Source of the DNA: JAGNDO01 sp963704975
GTDB lineage: Bacteria; Chloroflexota; Anaerolineae; Caldilineales; Caldilineaceae
Length of the DNA stretch: 64,000 nucleotides
Reading direction: 5' to 3'
NCBI GenBank assembly: GCA_963704975.1
Contig: CAVPIK010000005.1
Location: forward strand, 160,197-224,196
Shown here piece by piece: positions 57,012 to 64,000 of the stretch (positions are counted from its first letter, which is position 1; each line of letters starts with the position of its first letter). Below the pieces are notes generated by a model. That model was not told the origin of the DNA. It did no database searches and saw nothing but the letters and a program-made list of their open reading frames with translations. The position numbers and the translations under genes are program-made.

Positions 57012-57838
57012 GATAGGTTCCTTTGGTCAAGATCAGCCACAAAAACGCCCACGCCTTTGTAAACCCGAAAAACGCCCTTTTCCGCAATAATCGCGTCGAT
57101 CTGCGCGCCCAAAATCGCCAAAAGCTGGGGATGGTGGCTGTCATCCTCGGGCCGAGGCTCGACCAGATCGATGATGCCGCTGGCGTAGTAGGCCAGGGCA
57201 CTGGCCGTGGTGGGAAAGGCGAAAGCGGCGTGTTGTTCGTGGAGAACCGCGCTGGGGAAAGCGCTTCGCACCAGATCCAGATGGCCGGTATTGAACCGAT
57301 GCTCCGTGCTGGGGCTGGCGGCAAAACCCAACTGGGCGACGGCGGATCGGTGCAGATCCAGCAGTTCGATGTGATTATTTTGGCTGTTTGTGGAGATCAG
57401 CACCCGGCCGCCTGGGCGCAGAACCCGGCGCATCTCGGTCAGCGCCGCCACCTGATCCGGCACATGATAGAGCATGTGATTGCTCATCACCCGATCACAG
57501 CTTGCGTCGGACACGGGCAGCCGCTCGGCGTTTGCCTGGACCGGCCACTGGTTCGCCATGCCCTGGGCTTGCACCTCTTTGACCATGCCCAAGGACGCGT
57601 CCAAGGCCAGGATCTTCACCCCAAACTTGTGCAAGGTCGGGTAAAAAGTGCCGGGGCCGCAGCCCACGTCCAACACGAGCTGGCCGGGCTGGGCGTCCAA
57701 ATGGCCGAAAAGCCAGGCCGCATAGTCCGTCGGCGTCTCGCTGTAAAGACGGTGGGCCTCCTGGCGGATGCGCAATTTCTCCGCCGTGCCATATTGATAG
57801 TCCAGATAATGTGGGTCGATAGCTTTGTGTGTATTCAT
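57008..57838 (-). CDS. Class I SAM-dependent methyltransferase
   Basis: 276-aa methyltransferase with an intact frame. SAM motif I LVLDVGCGPGTFYPTL, motif II KILALDASLGMV, the Asp/Ala-rich ERLPVSDASCDRVMSNHMLYHV, and motif III LRPGGRVLISTNS. Family members methylate diverse small molecules (UbiE/Methyltransf_11 type). The substrate is unknown. It is translationally coupled to xseA and divergent from the ars genes. Confidence 0.85.
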   Translation of the reverse strand: MNTHKAIDPHYLDYQYGTAEKLRIRQEAHRLYSETPTDYAAWLFGHLDAQPGQLVLDVGCGPGTFYPTLHKFGVKILALDASLGMVKEVQAQGMANQWPVQANAERLPVSDASCDRVMSNHMLYHVPDQVAALTEMRRVLRPGGRVLISTNSQNNHIELLDLHRSAVAQLGFAASPSTEHRFNTGHLDLVRSAFPSAVLHEQHAAFAFPTTASALAYYASGIIDLVEPRPEDDSHHPQLLAILGAQIDAIIAEKGVFRVYKGVGVFVADLDQRNLS

Positions 57839-57909
57839 GGGTGAATTTTAGCATGGGGCAGGGCGGGGGGCGAATTGCGAGGACGGGGAGAAGTGCTATA
57901 TCGATAATT

Positions 57910-57945
57910 TTCAATATTGACAAACTTCAATATACCATGTACAAT
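57910..57945 (+). promoter_or_regulatory. arsR promoter with overlapping operator
   Basis: Near-consensus sigma70 promoter: TTGACA (57917-57922), 17-bp spacer, TACAAT (57940-57945). Direct repeats TTCAATAT at 57910-57917 and 57926-57933, plus the palindrome TCAATATTGA (57911-57920), overlap the -35 and spacer. This is where an ArsR repressor would block RNA polymerase, so autoregulation is likely. Confidence 0.8.
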
Positions 57946-57994
57946 CCCATTCCTGCTGTGAGTTAAAGCTATTTTTGAAAATGGGGGAAATCGG

Positions 57995-58357
57995 ATGGAC
58001 CATGTACTCGTCAGCCCAAAAGTGAATAGTGGGTCAAGCACTGGGGGGTGTTGCGCGCCAGGGCTGGTGACTCGCATGGGGACCGGCATCGCAGAGAGCT
58101 GGGCCGGGATCTTCAAGGCCCTGGGTCACCCCGTTCGGGTGCAGATCCTGGACATCCTCAGCCGCCTCGGCGGCCAGGTCTGCGTGTGCGATCTGGAAGC
58201 CCAGTTCGACCTCAGCCAGCCCACCATCTCCCATCACCTCAAAGTCCTGCGCCAGGCCGGGCTGTTGATCACTGAACAGCGGGGCCAATGGATCTTCTAT
58301 CGGGTCCAGCCAAAGATCGTCGAAGATCTTTCCAATTTCTTGGCCGGGCTGAAATAA
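57995..58357 (+). CDS. arsR: ArsR-family metalloregulator
   Basis: 120-aa winged-helix repressor that would leave DNA when As(III) binds its cysteines. Cysteines are Cys19-Cys20 near the N-terminus (GGCCAPG) and Cys63/Cys65 (QVCVCDLE) at the start of the recognition region. The helix-turn-helix reads LSQPTISHHLKVLRQAGLLITEQRGQWIFY. It is directly upstream of arsM, with its own operator-promoter. Confidence 0.92.
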   Translation: MDHVLVSPKVNSGSSTGGCCAPGLVTRMGTGIAESWAGIFKALGHPVRVQILDILSRLGGQVCVCDLEAQFDLSQPTISHHLKVLRQAGLLITEQRGQWIFYRVQPKIVEDLSNFLAGLK

Positions 58358-58403
58358 TACAAATCTCGCAATCTCGCAATCTCTATCCCAAAAGGAGCCA
58401 ACC

Positions 58404-59264
58404 ATGTCCACCCAAATCACCTTCCCCGAAGCAGATCTCAAAGAGACCATCCAGGAATACTACGGCAGCCGCATTGACAACGGCAGTTGTTGCACCCCCA
58501 GCACGCCGAGCCAGCCCGGCTTCGGCCAAGGCGTAGACGACCGCGCCCTCTACGCCGTCGATGAGCTGATCGGCCTGCCCGAAGACGCCGCGGAGAACGC
58601 CTTCGGCTGCGGCAACCCCACGGCCCTGGCCGCCCTGCAACCCGGCGAGGTCGTGCTGGACTTGGGCAGCGGTGGGGGCATTGATGTCTTTCTGGCCGCC
58701 CGCAAGGTGGGGCCGACGGGCTTTGTCTATGGCGTGGACATGACGCCTAAGATGTTGGATTTGGCTCGGGCCAATCTGGCCAAAATGGGGGTCAGCAACG
58801 TAGAATTTCGCCAGGGGGACATCGAAGATATCCCGGTCCCCGACGCCAGCGTGGATGTGTTGATCTCCAACTGCGTGATCAACCTCTCCCCGGACAAGCC
58901 CCAGGTGCTGCGGGAGGCCTTCCGGGTGCTCAAACCCGGCGGCCGCATCGCCTTCTCCGACATCGTGGTGGACGGCGATCTCTCCGACCTGCCCGTGAGC
59001 GAGGCCCAGATCCGGGCCGGGCTGAGCTGGGCGGGCTGCATCGCCGGTGCTCTGACCGTGGACGAATTCCGCACCTATCTGGCCGAGGCGGGCTTCACCC
59101 AAATCGGCGTGGACATCCGTCACCGTTACAGCATAGACGAGTTCCGCCCCTACGCCGACGGCCCCGACGGCATCCCCAGCCTCCTGGCCGAGATGGACCC
59201 GGCCGTGCTGGCCAGCCTGGCCCACCGCTTTACGAGCAGCGAGATTACCGCCCGGAAGGAATAG
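58404..59264 (+). CDS. arsM: Arsenite S-adenosylmethionine methyltransferase
   Basis: 286-aa enzyme methylating As(III) to volatile or less toxic methylarsenicals in the cytoplasm. SAM motif I VLDLGSGGGIDVFLAARKVG. The arsenic-binding cysteines of ArsM are all present: Cys29-Cys30 (GSCCTP), Cys69 (FGCGNP), Cys157 (ISNCVINLSPDK) and Cys212 (WAGCIAGAL). The frame is intact. It is 46 bp after arsR. Confidence 0.95.
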   Translation: MSTQITFPEADLKETIQEYYGSRIDNGSCCTPSTPSQPGFGQGVDDRALYAVDELIGLPEDAAENAFGCGNPTALAALQPGEVVLDLGSGGGIDVFLAARKVGPTGFVYGVDMTPKMLDLARANLAKMGVSNVEFRQGDIEDIPVPDASVDVLISNCVINLSPDKPQVLREAFRVLKPGGRIAFSDIVVDGDLSDLPVSEAQIRAGLSWAGCIAGALTVDEFRTYLAEAGFTQIGVDIRHRYSIDEFRPYADGPDGIPSLLAEMDPAVLASLAHRFTSSEITARKE

Positions 59265-59265
59265 G

Positions 59266-59350
59266 ACGCAGATTTTCAGGATGCACGCAGATTTGCGCTG
59301 ATTTTTCCAAATCCAAAAAATCTGCGTGCATCAGGTGAATCTGCGTCCGA
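59266..59350. repeat. ACGCAGATTTTCAGGATGCACGCAGATT inverted quasi-repeat
   Basis: GGACGCAGATT..GCACGCAGATT (about 59263-59293) faces AATCTGCGTGC..AATCTGCGTCC (about 59320-59350). The pairing is imperfect in the middle. It lies between arsM and the next methyltransferase on the same strand. Confidence 0.75.
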
Positions 59351-59375
59351 TTCACCCCATTCACAGGACAATCCG

Positions 59376-60155
59376 ATGATTCAAAAGCCCATTGATTCCG
59401 GCATCAAATCCGCCGTCGAGCAGCGTTTCAGCCCGGTGGCGGCCAACTACAGCACCAGCACGGTCCACGCCCAGGGCGCGGATCTGGCGGTGATGGTGAA
59501 AATGGCCCGCCTCACAGGCGATGAGATGGTGTTGGATGCGGGTTGCGGCGCAGGCCACACGGCCCTGGCCTTCGCCCCCCATGTCCGCCACGTCACCGCC
59601 CTGGATCTGAGCGCGGCCATGCTCGGCCAAGTGGAAAAACTGGCCGCCAAGCGGGGGTTGACCAACATCACCACCCAGCAAGGGGACGTGGAGCAGATCC
59701 CCTTCCCCGACGCCAGCTTCGACCTGATCGTCAGCCGCTACAGCGCCCATCACTGGCCCCAGCCCCAGTCAGCCCTGGCCGAGTTTCACCGCCTCCTGCG
59801 CCCCGGCGGACGTCTGCTGTTGGACGACGTGGTCAGCTTCGACGCCCCGGCGTTGGACACCTTCCTGCAAACCATCGAACTCCTGCGGGACCCGTCCCAC
59901 GTGCGGGATCACAGCCCGGCCCAATGGCTGGCCATGCTGGCCGAGGCTGGGTTCGCCGGGAAAGTGGTCCACACCTGGGACATCTTCCTGGACTTCGAGT
60001 CTTGGCATATCCGCATGGCCACACCGGATCTGCACGTGGCCATGCTGCGCACCCTCTTCGCCGGGGCCGCGCCGGAAGTGCGGTACGCGCTGAAAGTGCA
60101 GGAAAATGGCGACTTCACCATCCCCGGCGCGCTCTTCGTGGCGGACAGGGCGTGA
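59376..60155 (+). CDS. Class I SAM-dependent methyltransferase (UbiE-like)
   Basis: 259-aa methyltransferase, frame intact. Motif I MVLDAGCGAGHTALAFAPHV, motif II VTALDLSAAML, then DVEQIPFPDASFDLIVSRYSAHHW and LLRPGGRLLLDDVV. It is placed after arsR-arsM and may be a read-through neighbour. It lacks the ArsM cysteine pattern, so it is not a second arsenite methylase. The substrate is unknown. Confidence 0.85.
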   Translation: MIQKPIDSGIKSAVEQRFSPVAANYSTSTVHAQGADLAVMVKMARLTGDEMVLDAGCGAGHTALAFAPHVRHVTALDLSAAMLGQVEKLAAKRGLTNITTQQGDVEQIPFPDASFDLIVSRYSAHHWPQPQSALAEFHRLLRPGGRLLLDDVVSFDAPALDTFLQTIELLRDPSHVRDHSPAQWLAMLAEAGFAGKVVHTWDIFLDFESWHIRMATPDLHVAMLRTLFAGAAPEVRYALKVQENGDFTIPGALFVADRA

Positions 60156-60160
60156 TCATT

Positions 60161-60241
60161 TTAACCACAGAGAGCACAGAGAACACAGAGATTCGCAGGA
60201 GGCAATTCTCTCTCTGTGTTCTTTGTGCTCTCTGTGGTTAA
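60161..60241. repeat. TTAACCACAGAGAGCACAGAGAACACAGAGA inverted quasi-repeat
   Basis: 31-nt arms 60161-60191 and 60211-60241 pair with a single C/T difference (a G-U pair in RNA). Units of ACAGAGA repeat within the arm. It lies between the methyltransferase and azlC. Same family as 2412-2478 and 52203-52230. Confidence 0.85.
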
Positions 60242-60265
60242 TTTTTGAAAAGCAGGGAGTGACGA

Positions 60266-61003
60266 GTGAGCAAGCGGGAAGAATTTTGGGCCGGGGTGCG
60301 GGCGACCCTGCCCTTGGTCTTGGGGGCGATCCCCTTTGGGATCATCTTTGGCGCGCTGGCCGTGAACAGCGGCGTCTCTCCGGTGGGGACGGCGGCCATG
60401 TCCGCTCTGGTCTTTGCCGGGTCGGCCCAGTTTATCGCCGCCGGATTGGTGGCGGGCGGGGCCGGGGTGGCGGTGATCGTGCTGACCACGGCCATCGTCA
60501 ACCTGCGCCACGCCCTGTACAGCGCCACCCTGGCCCCCTATCTCAAACACCTGCCCCAGCGCTGGCTGCTCCCCCTGGGCTTTTGGCTGACCGACGAGAG
60601 CTTCGCCGTGATCATCGCCCGCTATCGCCAGGATGGGGGAATGATGGGCGAGACGCCCTTCCGCCACTGGTTCTATCTCGGCTCGGCCCTGGCCATGTAC
60701 CTCAACTGGCAGATCTGCACCTGGATCGGCATCGTGGCCGGTCAGTCCCTCCCCAACCCGGCCAGTTGGGGGCTGGATTTCGCCATGATCGTCACCTTCA
60801 TCGGCATGTTGGCCGGGCTGATCCGGGAGCGGTCGGAGTTGGTGGCCGCCGGGGTGGCGGGGATGGTGGCCCTGGCCGCCAATCCCCTGCCGAACAAGTT
60901 GGGGCTGATCCTGGCCGCCCTGGCCGGCATCGGGGCGGGGATGGCCGCGGAATGGATGGCGGATAGATCAAACAGCAAAATAGAACGCGGATTGACGGAT
61001 TAG
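60266..61003 (+). CDS. azlC: AzlC-family branched-chain amino acid exporter, large subunit
   Basis: 245-aa membrane protein starting at GTG 60266 (MSKREEFWAGVRATLPLVLGAIPFGIIFGAL). AzlC/YgaZ hallmarks are GSAQFIAAGL, NLRHALYSATLAPYLKHLP and WLTDESFAV. It works with AzlD to export branched-chain or related amino acids. The last ten residues (NSKIERGLTD) are encoded by the intergenic quasi-repeat, so the normal C-terminus was probably replaced by repeat insertion. Confidence 0.9.
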   Translation: MSKREEFWAGVRATLPLVLGAIPFGIIFGALAVNSGVSPVGTAAMSALVFAGSAQFIAAGLVAGGAGVAVIVLTTAIVNLRHALYSATLAPYLKHLPQRWLLPLGFWLTDESFAVIIARYRQDGGMMGETPFRHWFYLGSALAMYLNWQICTWIGIVAGQSLPNPASWGLDFAMIVTFIGMLAGLIRERSELVAAGVAGMVALAANPLPNKLGLILAALAGIGAGMAAEWMADRSNSKIERGLTD

Positions 61004-61081
61004 ACGGATTAAGACGGATCTTTTTCAGATCAGAAAAATCCGTTTTTATCCGTCAAATCCGTCGATCCGTGTTCTATTTTT
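60977..61081. repeat. GAACGCGGATTGACGGATTAGACGGAT inverted quasi-repeat
   Basis: Near-tandem GACGGATTA units (60983-61020) face ATCCGTCAAATCCGTCGATCCGTGTTC (61047-61074) around CTTTTTCAGATCAGAAAAATCCG. It begins inside azlC and ends just before the AzlD ribosome site (AAGGAG at 61081). Confidence 0.8.
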
Positions 61082-61094
61082 AAGGAGTTGACCC

Positions 61095-61421
61095 ATGACC
61101 CTCTTTGAAATTGCCTTTATCGCCGGGATGGTGGCGGTGACCTTTGGCGTGCGCTATCCCGTGCTGGCCTTGGTGGGCAAGGTGAGCCTGCCCAAGCCCG
61201 TGGAGCGGGCGCTGAAGTTTGTGCCCGCCGCCGTCCTCACGGCCATCATCGCGCCGGCCATGCTGATCCCCGACGGCCATACCTGGGACGCAAGCTTGTC
61301 CAATCCCTATTTGGCGTCCGGGCTGTTGGCCGGGGTGGTGGCGTGGCGCACCAAGAATGTGCTGTTGACCATCGTGGTGGGCATGGTGGCCTTCCAGGGC
61401 TGGCGCTTATTGGGCCTTTAG
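61095..61421 (+). CDS. azlD: AzlD-family branched-chain amino acid exporter, small subunit
   Basis: 108-aa protein with four helices: MTLFEIAFIAGMVAVTFGVRYPVLALVG, LKFVPAAVLTAIIAPAMLIPDG, ASGLLAGVVAWRTKNVLLTIVVGMVAF. The R-Y-P-V and FVPAAVLTA signatures are those of AzlD. Its ATG follows AAGGAG. The stop overlaps the convergent DUF gene by 4 bp. Confidence 0.9.
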   Translation: MTLFEIAFIAGMVAVTFGVRYPVLALVGKVSLPKPVERALKFVPAAVLTAIIAPAMLIPDGHTWDASLSNPYLASGLLAGVVAWRTKNVLLTIVVGMVAFQGWRLLGL

Positions 61422-61762
61422 CCCCCGCGGTTGAGGGCGGCGTGCTTGCCCATCCAAAAACGGGCCCAATCTTCCCGGCTCGATTGCAGGGCCAGGAGGG
61501 CATAGAGGCTGGCCGCCCAGAAGCCCATGGTCATGACCAGCACAATCCAGATCCCCGCCCGCACCTTGGACGGCTCCCGATAGACGATCCAGGCCGAGAA
61601 GAGGGTGAAGCCCACGTACAGGTCCACCAAGGAGACGATGCCCCAGGGCATACGCACCAATTGGCCGCCTTCCCCGAAGAAATCCCCGGCGGTGAAGCCG
61701 TAAATGAGAACAGCGGTCATGGCCAATAGGCCCAAGGCAGCAATGGTTTTTGCAGTTTTCAT
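61418..61762 (-). CDS. Small membrane protein, DUF1475-like
   Basis: 114-aa protein starting MKTAKTIAALGLLAMTAVLIYGFTAGDFFGEGGQLVRMPWGIVSLVDLYVGF, with three predicted helices (AALGLLAMTAVLIYGF; IVSLVDLYVGFTLFSAWIVY; GIWIVLVMTMGFWAASLYALLAL). The pattern GxxVxxPWGxVxLxDLYxGF fits DUF1475 proteins, whose function is unknown. The start at 61762 excludes an upstream repeat-derived extension. Confidence 0.7.
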   Translation of the reverse strand: MKTAKTIAALGLLAMTAVLIYGFTAGDFFGEGGQLVRMPWGIVSLVDLYVGFTLFSAWIVYREPSKVRAGIWIVLVMTMGFWAASLYALLALQSSREDWARFWMGKHAALNRGG

Positions 61763-61852
61763 AAGGGTCTCCGTACTGGTTGAATGGTTGATTTGTTGGT
61801 TGGCAGAATCTTGCACCTGCCTGCACTCTATTGTACCCTGAATCGTCCCCAC

Positions 61853-61892
61853 ACAATCAACCAGTCAACCAATCAACCAATCAACCAACCTC
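61853..61892. repeat. CAACCAAT tandem repeats upstream of the GNAT gene
   Basis: AATCAACCAGTCAACCAATCAACCAATCAACCAACC, period of about 8 bp. It faces a GGTTGAATGGTTGATTTGTTGGTTGG block at 61778-61803, so the two can pair across about 50 bp. It occupies the leader of the GNAT gene. Confidence 0.75.
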
Positions 61893-61893
61893 T

Positions 61894-62747
61894 ATGCCCA
61901 AGCAACCATCCACCATCACCATCCGCCCCCTCTCCGGGGTTGACGATGCCCTGCATCTCCAGACCGTCCATGCGCAAATCTGGGGCGTCATTCCCGGAGA
62001 AATTGTGCCCGCCCACATCATCATCACCCTGGCGGCCAACGGCGGCATGGTGTTGGGCGCGTTCGACCCGGCTGGGCCGGACGAAAGCGGCGGCATGGTG
62101 GGCTTTGTCCTGGGCTGGCTGGGGACGACGAAGGAGGGCGCGCTCAAACACGTCAGCCACATCGCCGGGGTGCTGCCGGCCTGGCGGGGACGGGGCATCG
62201 GCATGGAGCTGAAGCTGGCCCAGCGGGACTTTCTCCTGGCCCAGGGGCTGACCACCCACGTCACCTGGACCTACGATCCCCTGCAACGGATCAACGGAGC
62301 CTTCAACATCCACCGCCTGGGCGCAACTTGCGCCACGTACAAAGTCAACGTCTACGGCACCATGACCGACGAACTCAACAAGGGCATGCCCAGCGACCGC
62401 TTCCAAGTGGACTGGCACGTGGACAGCCCGCGGGTGCGCCACGCCATCACCCACGGCCACATCCCGCTCGATTGGGAATCGTCCCGACCTGCACCGCCTG
62501 CCCGCCGACCCCACCCACGCCCCCACCCTGCCCGCGGACGGTTCCCCCCTCGCCGTCCCCCTGCCCGCCAGCGTCAGCGCCCTGCAACGGGACGATCCGG
62601 ATCGGCCTCATGGCCTGGCGGCTCTACCTGCGCACAACCATGCAACAAGCCTTCGCCGCCAACTACGCCGTGGTGGACTGTGTGGACTTGGGCGACGATC
62701 AAGGCTGGCACTACATCCTAATCCAAAATCCGCAATCCAAAATCTAA
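61894..62747 (+). CDS. COG3375-type GNAT acyltransferase (frameshift in the C-terminal third)
   Basis: About 284-aa GNAT protein of the COG3375 type. The start is MPKQPSTITIRPLSGVDDALHLQTVHAQIWG at 61894. The acyl-CoA loop is VLPAWRGRGIGMELKLAQRDFLLAQG, and the C-terminal half includes ATCATYKVNVYGTMTDELNKGMPSDRFQVDWHV. The frame slips at about 62488 (WESS then DLHRLPADPTHAPTLPADG) and probably once more near 62605 before WRLYLRTTMQQAFAANYAVVDCVDLG. It precedes an NSAR/OSBS-type enolase by 18 bp. In N-succinylamino-acid racemase pathways a GNAT of this kind is the succinyltransferase. The final eight residues (IQNPQSKI) come from a quasi-repeat. Confidence 0.78.
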
Positions 62748-62756
62748 AATTCAAAG
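62721..62756. repeat. AATCCAAAATCCGCAATCCAAAATC quasi-repeat overlapping a gene end
   Basis: Tandem AATCCAAAATC words form the last codons and stop of the GNAT gene and run into the spacer before the enolase gene. Same word family as 39628-39658. Confidence 0.7.
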
Positions 62757-62765
62757 GGACCTCCC

Positions 62766-63875
62766 ATGAAACTCGACCGCATCGAACTATATCGCATCGA
62801 TCTGCCCTACCTCTCCCCCTTCACCACCAGCGGCTGGACCGGGCTGGGCAACCGCTCCATCATCTGCCGGGTGGAGGCCGAGGGCAACGTAGGCTGGGGC
62901 GAGGCCCCCGTGGCCGACAGCCCCTTCTACAACGAGGAGACCGACAGCACGGCCTGGGCCATGCTGCGGGAATGGCTGGTCCCCATGCTCATGGCCGCGG
63001 AAATCCACGAGCCGACGGACACGGATGGCATCTTGGCCTCCGTGCGGGCCAACCGCATCGCCAAATCCGGGCTGGAATTCGCCGTGTGGGATCTTTTTGG
63101 AAAAATTCAGGGAAAAAGCTTGGCAGAGCTACTGGGGGCCAAACGAACTCGCGTGGCCGTTGGGGTCAGCGTTGGGGTGCAGAAAGACATCCCCACCCTG
63201 CTGCGGGTAGTCGAGGACTATCTGGCCGCGGGCTATGGCCGGGTCAAACTCAAAATCAAACCGGGCTGGGATATCGAGCCGACCCAAGCCGTGCGCGAAC
63301 GCTGGCCGGATCTGCCCCTGCAAGTGGACGGCAACAGCATCTACACAATGGCCCACGCCGACCACCTGACCGAACTGGACCAATTCAATCTGCTCCTGAT
63401 CGAACAGCCCCTGGCCCACGACGACATCTTTGACCACGCCCTCCTGCAAAAGCGGCTGACCACCCCGGTCTGCCTGGACGAAAGCATCGTCTCGCCGGAA
63501 CACGCCCGCTGGGCCATCGAGATGGCAGCCTGCCGCATCATCAACATCAAGCCCTGCCGGGTGGGCGGCTTTGCCCCGGCCCGGCAGATCCACGACCTGG
63601 CCCAGGCCGCCGGTATGCCCGTCTGGTGCGGCGGCATGTTGGAGACCGGCATCGGCCGCGCCGCCAACGTGGCCCTGGCCGCCCTGCCCAACTTCCAACT
63701 CCCCGGCGACATCAGCGCCAACGCCCGCTACTTCCAGCGGGACATCGTCACCAACCCCTTCACCCTCAACGCCGACAGCACCCTCACCGTCCCCACCGGG
63801 CCGGGCTGCGGGGCCGAGGTGGACGAGGATTATTTGAACGCGGTGACGGTGGAGAAGTGGGAAGTGCGGGGGTAA
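62766..63875 (+). CDS. Enolase-superfamily N-succinylamino-acid racemase / o-succinylbenzoate synthase-like
   Basis: 369-aa muconate-lactonising-subgroup enolase, frame intact. Catalytic KxK: Lys163/Lys165 in RVKLKIKPG. Metal ligands: Asp188 (QVDGN), Glu213 (IEQPL), Asp238 (CLDES). Opposite acid/base: Lys262 (NIKPCRVGG). This pattern is shared by OSBS (MenC) and NSAR. No other menaquinone gene is nearby, and a GNAT lies directly upstream, so NSAR (racemising N-succinyl amino acids) is favoured. The DapA-like gene follows. Confidence 0.85.
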   Translation: MKLDRIELYRIDLPYLSPFTTSGWTGLGNRSIICRVEAEGNVGWGEAPVADSPFYNEETDSTAWAMLREWLVPMLMAAEIHEPTDTDGILASVRANRIAKSGLEFAVWDLFGKIQGKSLAELLGAKRTRVAVGVSVGVQKDIPTLLRVVEDYLAAGYGRVKLKIKPGWDIEPTQAVRERWPDLPLQVDGNSIYTMAHADHLTELDQFNLLLIEQPLAHDDIFDHALLQKRLTTPVCLDESIVSPEHARWAIEMAACRIINIKPCRVGGFAPARQIHDLAQAAGMPVWCGGMLETGIGRAANVALAALPNFQLPGDISANARYFQRDIVTNPFTLNADSTLTVPTGPGCGAEVDEDYLNAVTVEKWEVRG

Positions 63876-63960
63876 TCAAACTCAAGTGATTTTGTGGTAT
63901 GATCGATAAACCATTCTCTTCCCAATTCCCAACTTTTTCCACACAAAAACGAGGTGATCC

Positions 63961-64000
63961 ATGACCCTGCACGGTATTTTCTCTCCCACCCTCACCCCCC
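63961..64000 (+). CDS. Start of a dihydrodipicolinate synthase/N-acetylneuraminate lyase family gene (cut by the window edge)
   Basis: Only 13 codons are visible: MTLHGIFSPTLTP, after GAGGTGATCC. The GIFSPTLTP opening is typical of DapA/NanA TIM-barrel aldolases (GI.PALVTPF). A DapA-type partner of an NSAR-like gene would fit amino-acid metabolism. The assignment rests on this short motif alone. Confidence 0.55.
   Translation, partial: MTLHGIFSPTLTP

Noticed and set aside
61853..61892. Phage attachment site or origin iterons
   Set aside because: Tandem CAACCAAT units resemble iterons, but there is no replication or integrase gene and the same words occur in other gaps.

Overview
The window is about 60% GC bacterial chromosome with short operons on both strands. 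It reads as an environmental Chloroflexota (Anaerolineae-like) genome. That is an inference from the gene set: a HoxEFUYH hydrogenase, a B-type (ba3) oxidase, an NDP-forming acyl-CoA synthetase fused to an acetyltransferase, an archaeal-type AspRS under a T-box, ASPIC/UnbV and MauG-like proteins, and many hairpin-forming intergenic quasi-repeats. No rRNA, tRNA, CRISPR array, insertion sequence or phage module was recognised.

Layout. 1-2.4 kb: the end of a NarL-type sensor kinase and a GT4 glycosyltransferase. 2.5-7.0 kb: an ASPIC/UnbV lipoprotein and a propeller/di-haem peroxidase fusion. 7.3-11.9 kb: a Ugp-type glycerol-3-phosphate uptake operon (two permeases, binding protein, GDPD) with no ATPase gene. 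12.4-17.6 kb: M20 peptidase, threonine synthase, NADAR protein, a Phd/RelE toxin-antitoxin pair and a fold-type II PLP enzyme. 17.7-21.7 kb: ba3 oxidase and two SCO copper proteins. 21.8-27.9 kb: complete hoxEFUYH plus its maturation protease, behind a textbook Rex operator. 28.2-36 kb: acyl-CoA synthetase/GNAT, a second RelE-type module, an F420-type protein, an aminotransferase and an ABC-2 exporter. 36.1-44.1 kb: HypF, sdhABCD and a DASS dicarboxylate transporter. 44.7-52.2 kb: pyruvate:ferredoxin oxidoreductase, a DHOD-like protein and pyruvate phosphate dikinase. 52.3-54.2 kb: AspRS with a T-box leader. 54.3-62 kb: DUF3800, TPR, XseA, methyltransferases, an arsR-arsM unit and AzlCD. 61.9-64 kb: a GNAT, an N-succinylamino-acid racemase/OSBS-type enolase and the start of a DapA-like gene.

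How the genes fit together. The core is redox metabolism that can switch between oxygen respiration (ba3 oxidase, SDH) and a fermentative or H2-cycling mode (PFOR, PPDK, NAD-linked hydrogenase, acyl-CoA synthetase, dicarboxylate transport). The Rex operator ties the hydrogenase to the NADH/NAD+ ratio.

Caution. About twenty conserved genes carry single-base frameshifts, mostly one extra base, with 16 in nifJ alone. The reading frames resume exactly with the family sequence each time, so these are most likely consensus errors. I annotate such genes over their full reconstructed span and say where the frame breaks.
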